Of a stretch of DNA of 64,000 bases, positions 63,503 through 64,000 are shown piece by piece. The stretch's first letter is position 1; each line of letters starts with the position of its first letter. A program made the translations under genes and the position numbers. Source of the DNA: Microbacterium marinum (lineage in GTDB: Bacteria > Actinomycetota > Actinomycetes > Actinomycetales > Microbacteriaceae); the NCBI RefSeq assembly GCF_014204835.1, contig NZ_JACHMD010000001.1:248001-312000 (forward strand), written 5' to 3'. Under the pieces are notes generated by a model, which worked only from the letters and a program-made list of their open reading frames with translations, was not told where the DNA came from and searched no databases.

Positions 63503-63572
63503 TGAGACTGTTCGTGCTGGTGTTCTCAGGGGTCCTGACCCTCACAGCGATGGACGCGCAAGGATGCTGGTG

Positions 63573-63659
63573 CCGGGTGTTCTCAGGGGTTCCTGACCCT
63601 CACGCCGATCGACAACTGCTGTCTTTCCACGGATCTGTCGGTCCCCTGAGAACACCCGG
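63573..63659 (+). ncRNA. Candidate IS110 bridge RNA segment with 17-bp hairpin
   Basis: CCGGGTGTTCTCAGGGG (63573-63589) and CCCCTGAGAACACCCGG (63643-63659) are perfectly complementary over 17 bp, with a 53-base loop. A second small hairpin (GAGGCGTCACGCCTC) follows. A direct copy of GGTGTTCTCAGGGGTCCTGA lies at about 63519-63538. Its place just upstream of an IS110 transposase fits a bridge RNA. The exact ends are not known. Confidence 0.5.
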
Positions 63660-63791
63660 TGAGGCGTCACGCCTCGCCGCCGGAGTGACCTAAGGAGAGC
63701 CTGCGCCAACAGGTGCTCATCACTGTCTTGTCCGCCGGTCTGGTCGAGCGCGGTGCCGTTCCCCGCCCATGCGTACAGATCGGAGCACGAC

Positions 63792-64000
63792 ATGACCATC
63801 ATCCCCGACGCCGGCAAGCAACCTCAATCGCGAGCGTTGGTGTTCGCCGGCGTCGACACTCACAAGGAGATCCACGTCGCCGCGGTCGTCGACGAGACCG
63901 GGACGGTTCTCGGGACGCATAGCTTCTCCACGACTCGCGCGGGCTACCGGGCTCTGCTGGCATGGGTGCGCAGTCACGGCGTGTTGGTGCGGATCGGGAT
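63792..64000 (+). CDS. IS110-family transposase (N-terminal part)
   Basis: The frame starts at ATG 63792 (MTIIPDAGKQPQSRALVFAG) and continues VDTHKEIHVAAVVDETG, the RuvC-like DEDD start of IS110 transposases, and SFSTTRAGYRALLAWVRSHG. It runs off the window at residue 69. The first catalytic Asp is in AGVDTHKEIH. Confidence 0.9.
   Translation, partial: MTIIPDAGKQPQSRALVFAGVDTHKEIHVAAVVDETGTVLGTHSFSTTRAGYRALLAWVRSHGVLVRIG

Larger units (their letters stand above)
63503..64000 (+). mobile_element. IS110-family insertion sequence, left end and start of transposase (cut by window edge)
   Basis: The left boundary is set by loss of IS3 orfB similarity at about 63,502. A non-coding leader of about 290 bp precedes a transposase beginning at 63792. 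Leaders of this length with strong secondary structure encode the bridge RNA in characterised IS110 elements. The right end is outside the window. Confidence 0.75.

Overview
The window is a high-GC chromosomal segment from an actinobacterium, most likely a Microbacterium-like member of the Microbacteriaceae. This is inferred from the gene order around the replication origin, the DUF3566/DUF721/DUF6049 proteins, and the codon bias. No rRNA is present to settle the identity.

Positions 1-28,200 are the conserved origin region. A rhomboid protease (partial), a cyclophilin, small conserved genes, tRNA-Ala(TGC), tRNA-Ile(GAT) and a VIT transporter lead into the leftward block DUF3566-gyrA-gyrB-DUF721-recF-dnaN, then oriC (about 11,835-12,322) and dnaA. 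To the right lies the block rpmH-rnpA-yidD-yidC-jag-rsmG-parA-parB, with five parS sites, then trxA, trxB, murJ and a DUF6049 membrane protein. A methyltransferase and a CCA-type nucleotidyltransferase close the block.

Positions 28,200-45,300 are more variable. They hold a five-gene translationally coupled operon that starts with a WXG100-like protein and a putative T7SS-secreted membrane protein. Next come an azoreductase with a divergent HxlR regulator, and a GAF regulator with an aldehyde dehydrogenase and DUF779. A compact five-gene nonulosonate (sialic acid/Kdn-like) glycan locus at 37,274-43,021 follows: a GT2, a polysialyltransferase-family protein, a CMP-nonulosonate synthetase fused to a KdsC-like phosphatase, a NeuB-like synthase lacking its SAF domain, and a DUF6716 transferase. 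No NeuC-type epimerase is in the locus, which suggests a Kdn-type sugar.

Positions 45,300-51,930 hold rpsF-ssb-rpsR-rplI, two large repeat-rich surface proteins on the minus strand (one has seven chaplin-like repeats and a LAETG sorting signal), and dnaB behind a cluster of DnaA-box-like sequences.

From just after the dnaB stop (about 51,933) to the end of the window the DNA is a decaying accessory region. It holds a frameshifted RpiR regulator and an ABC ATPase/substrate-binding protein fused by a large internal deletion, still followed by an intact phosphatase and phosphodiesterase. An amidohydrolase with a 63-bp tandem duplication and an ABC permease cut by an IS5-type element come next. 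The rest holds an IstB relic, a truncated AraC gene beside an IS256-type element, a broken IS3 element, and the left end and start of an IS110-type element whose leader can form a long hairpin.
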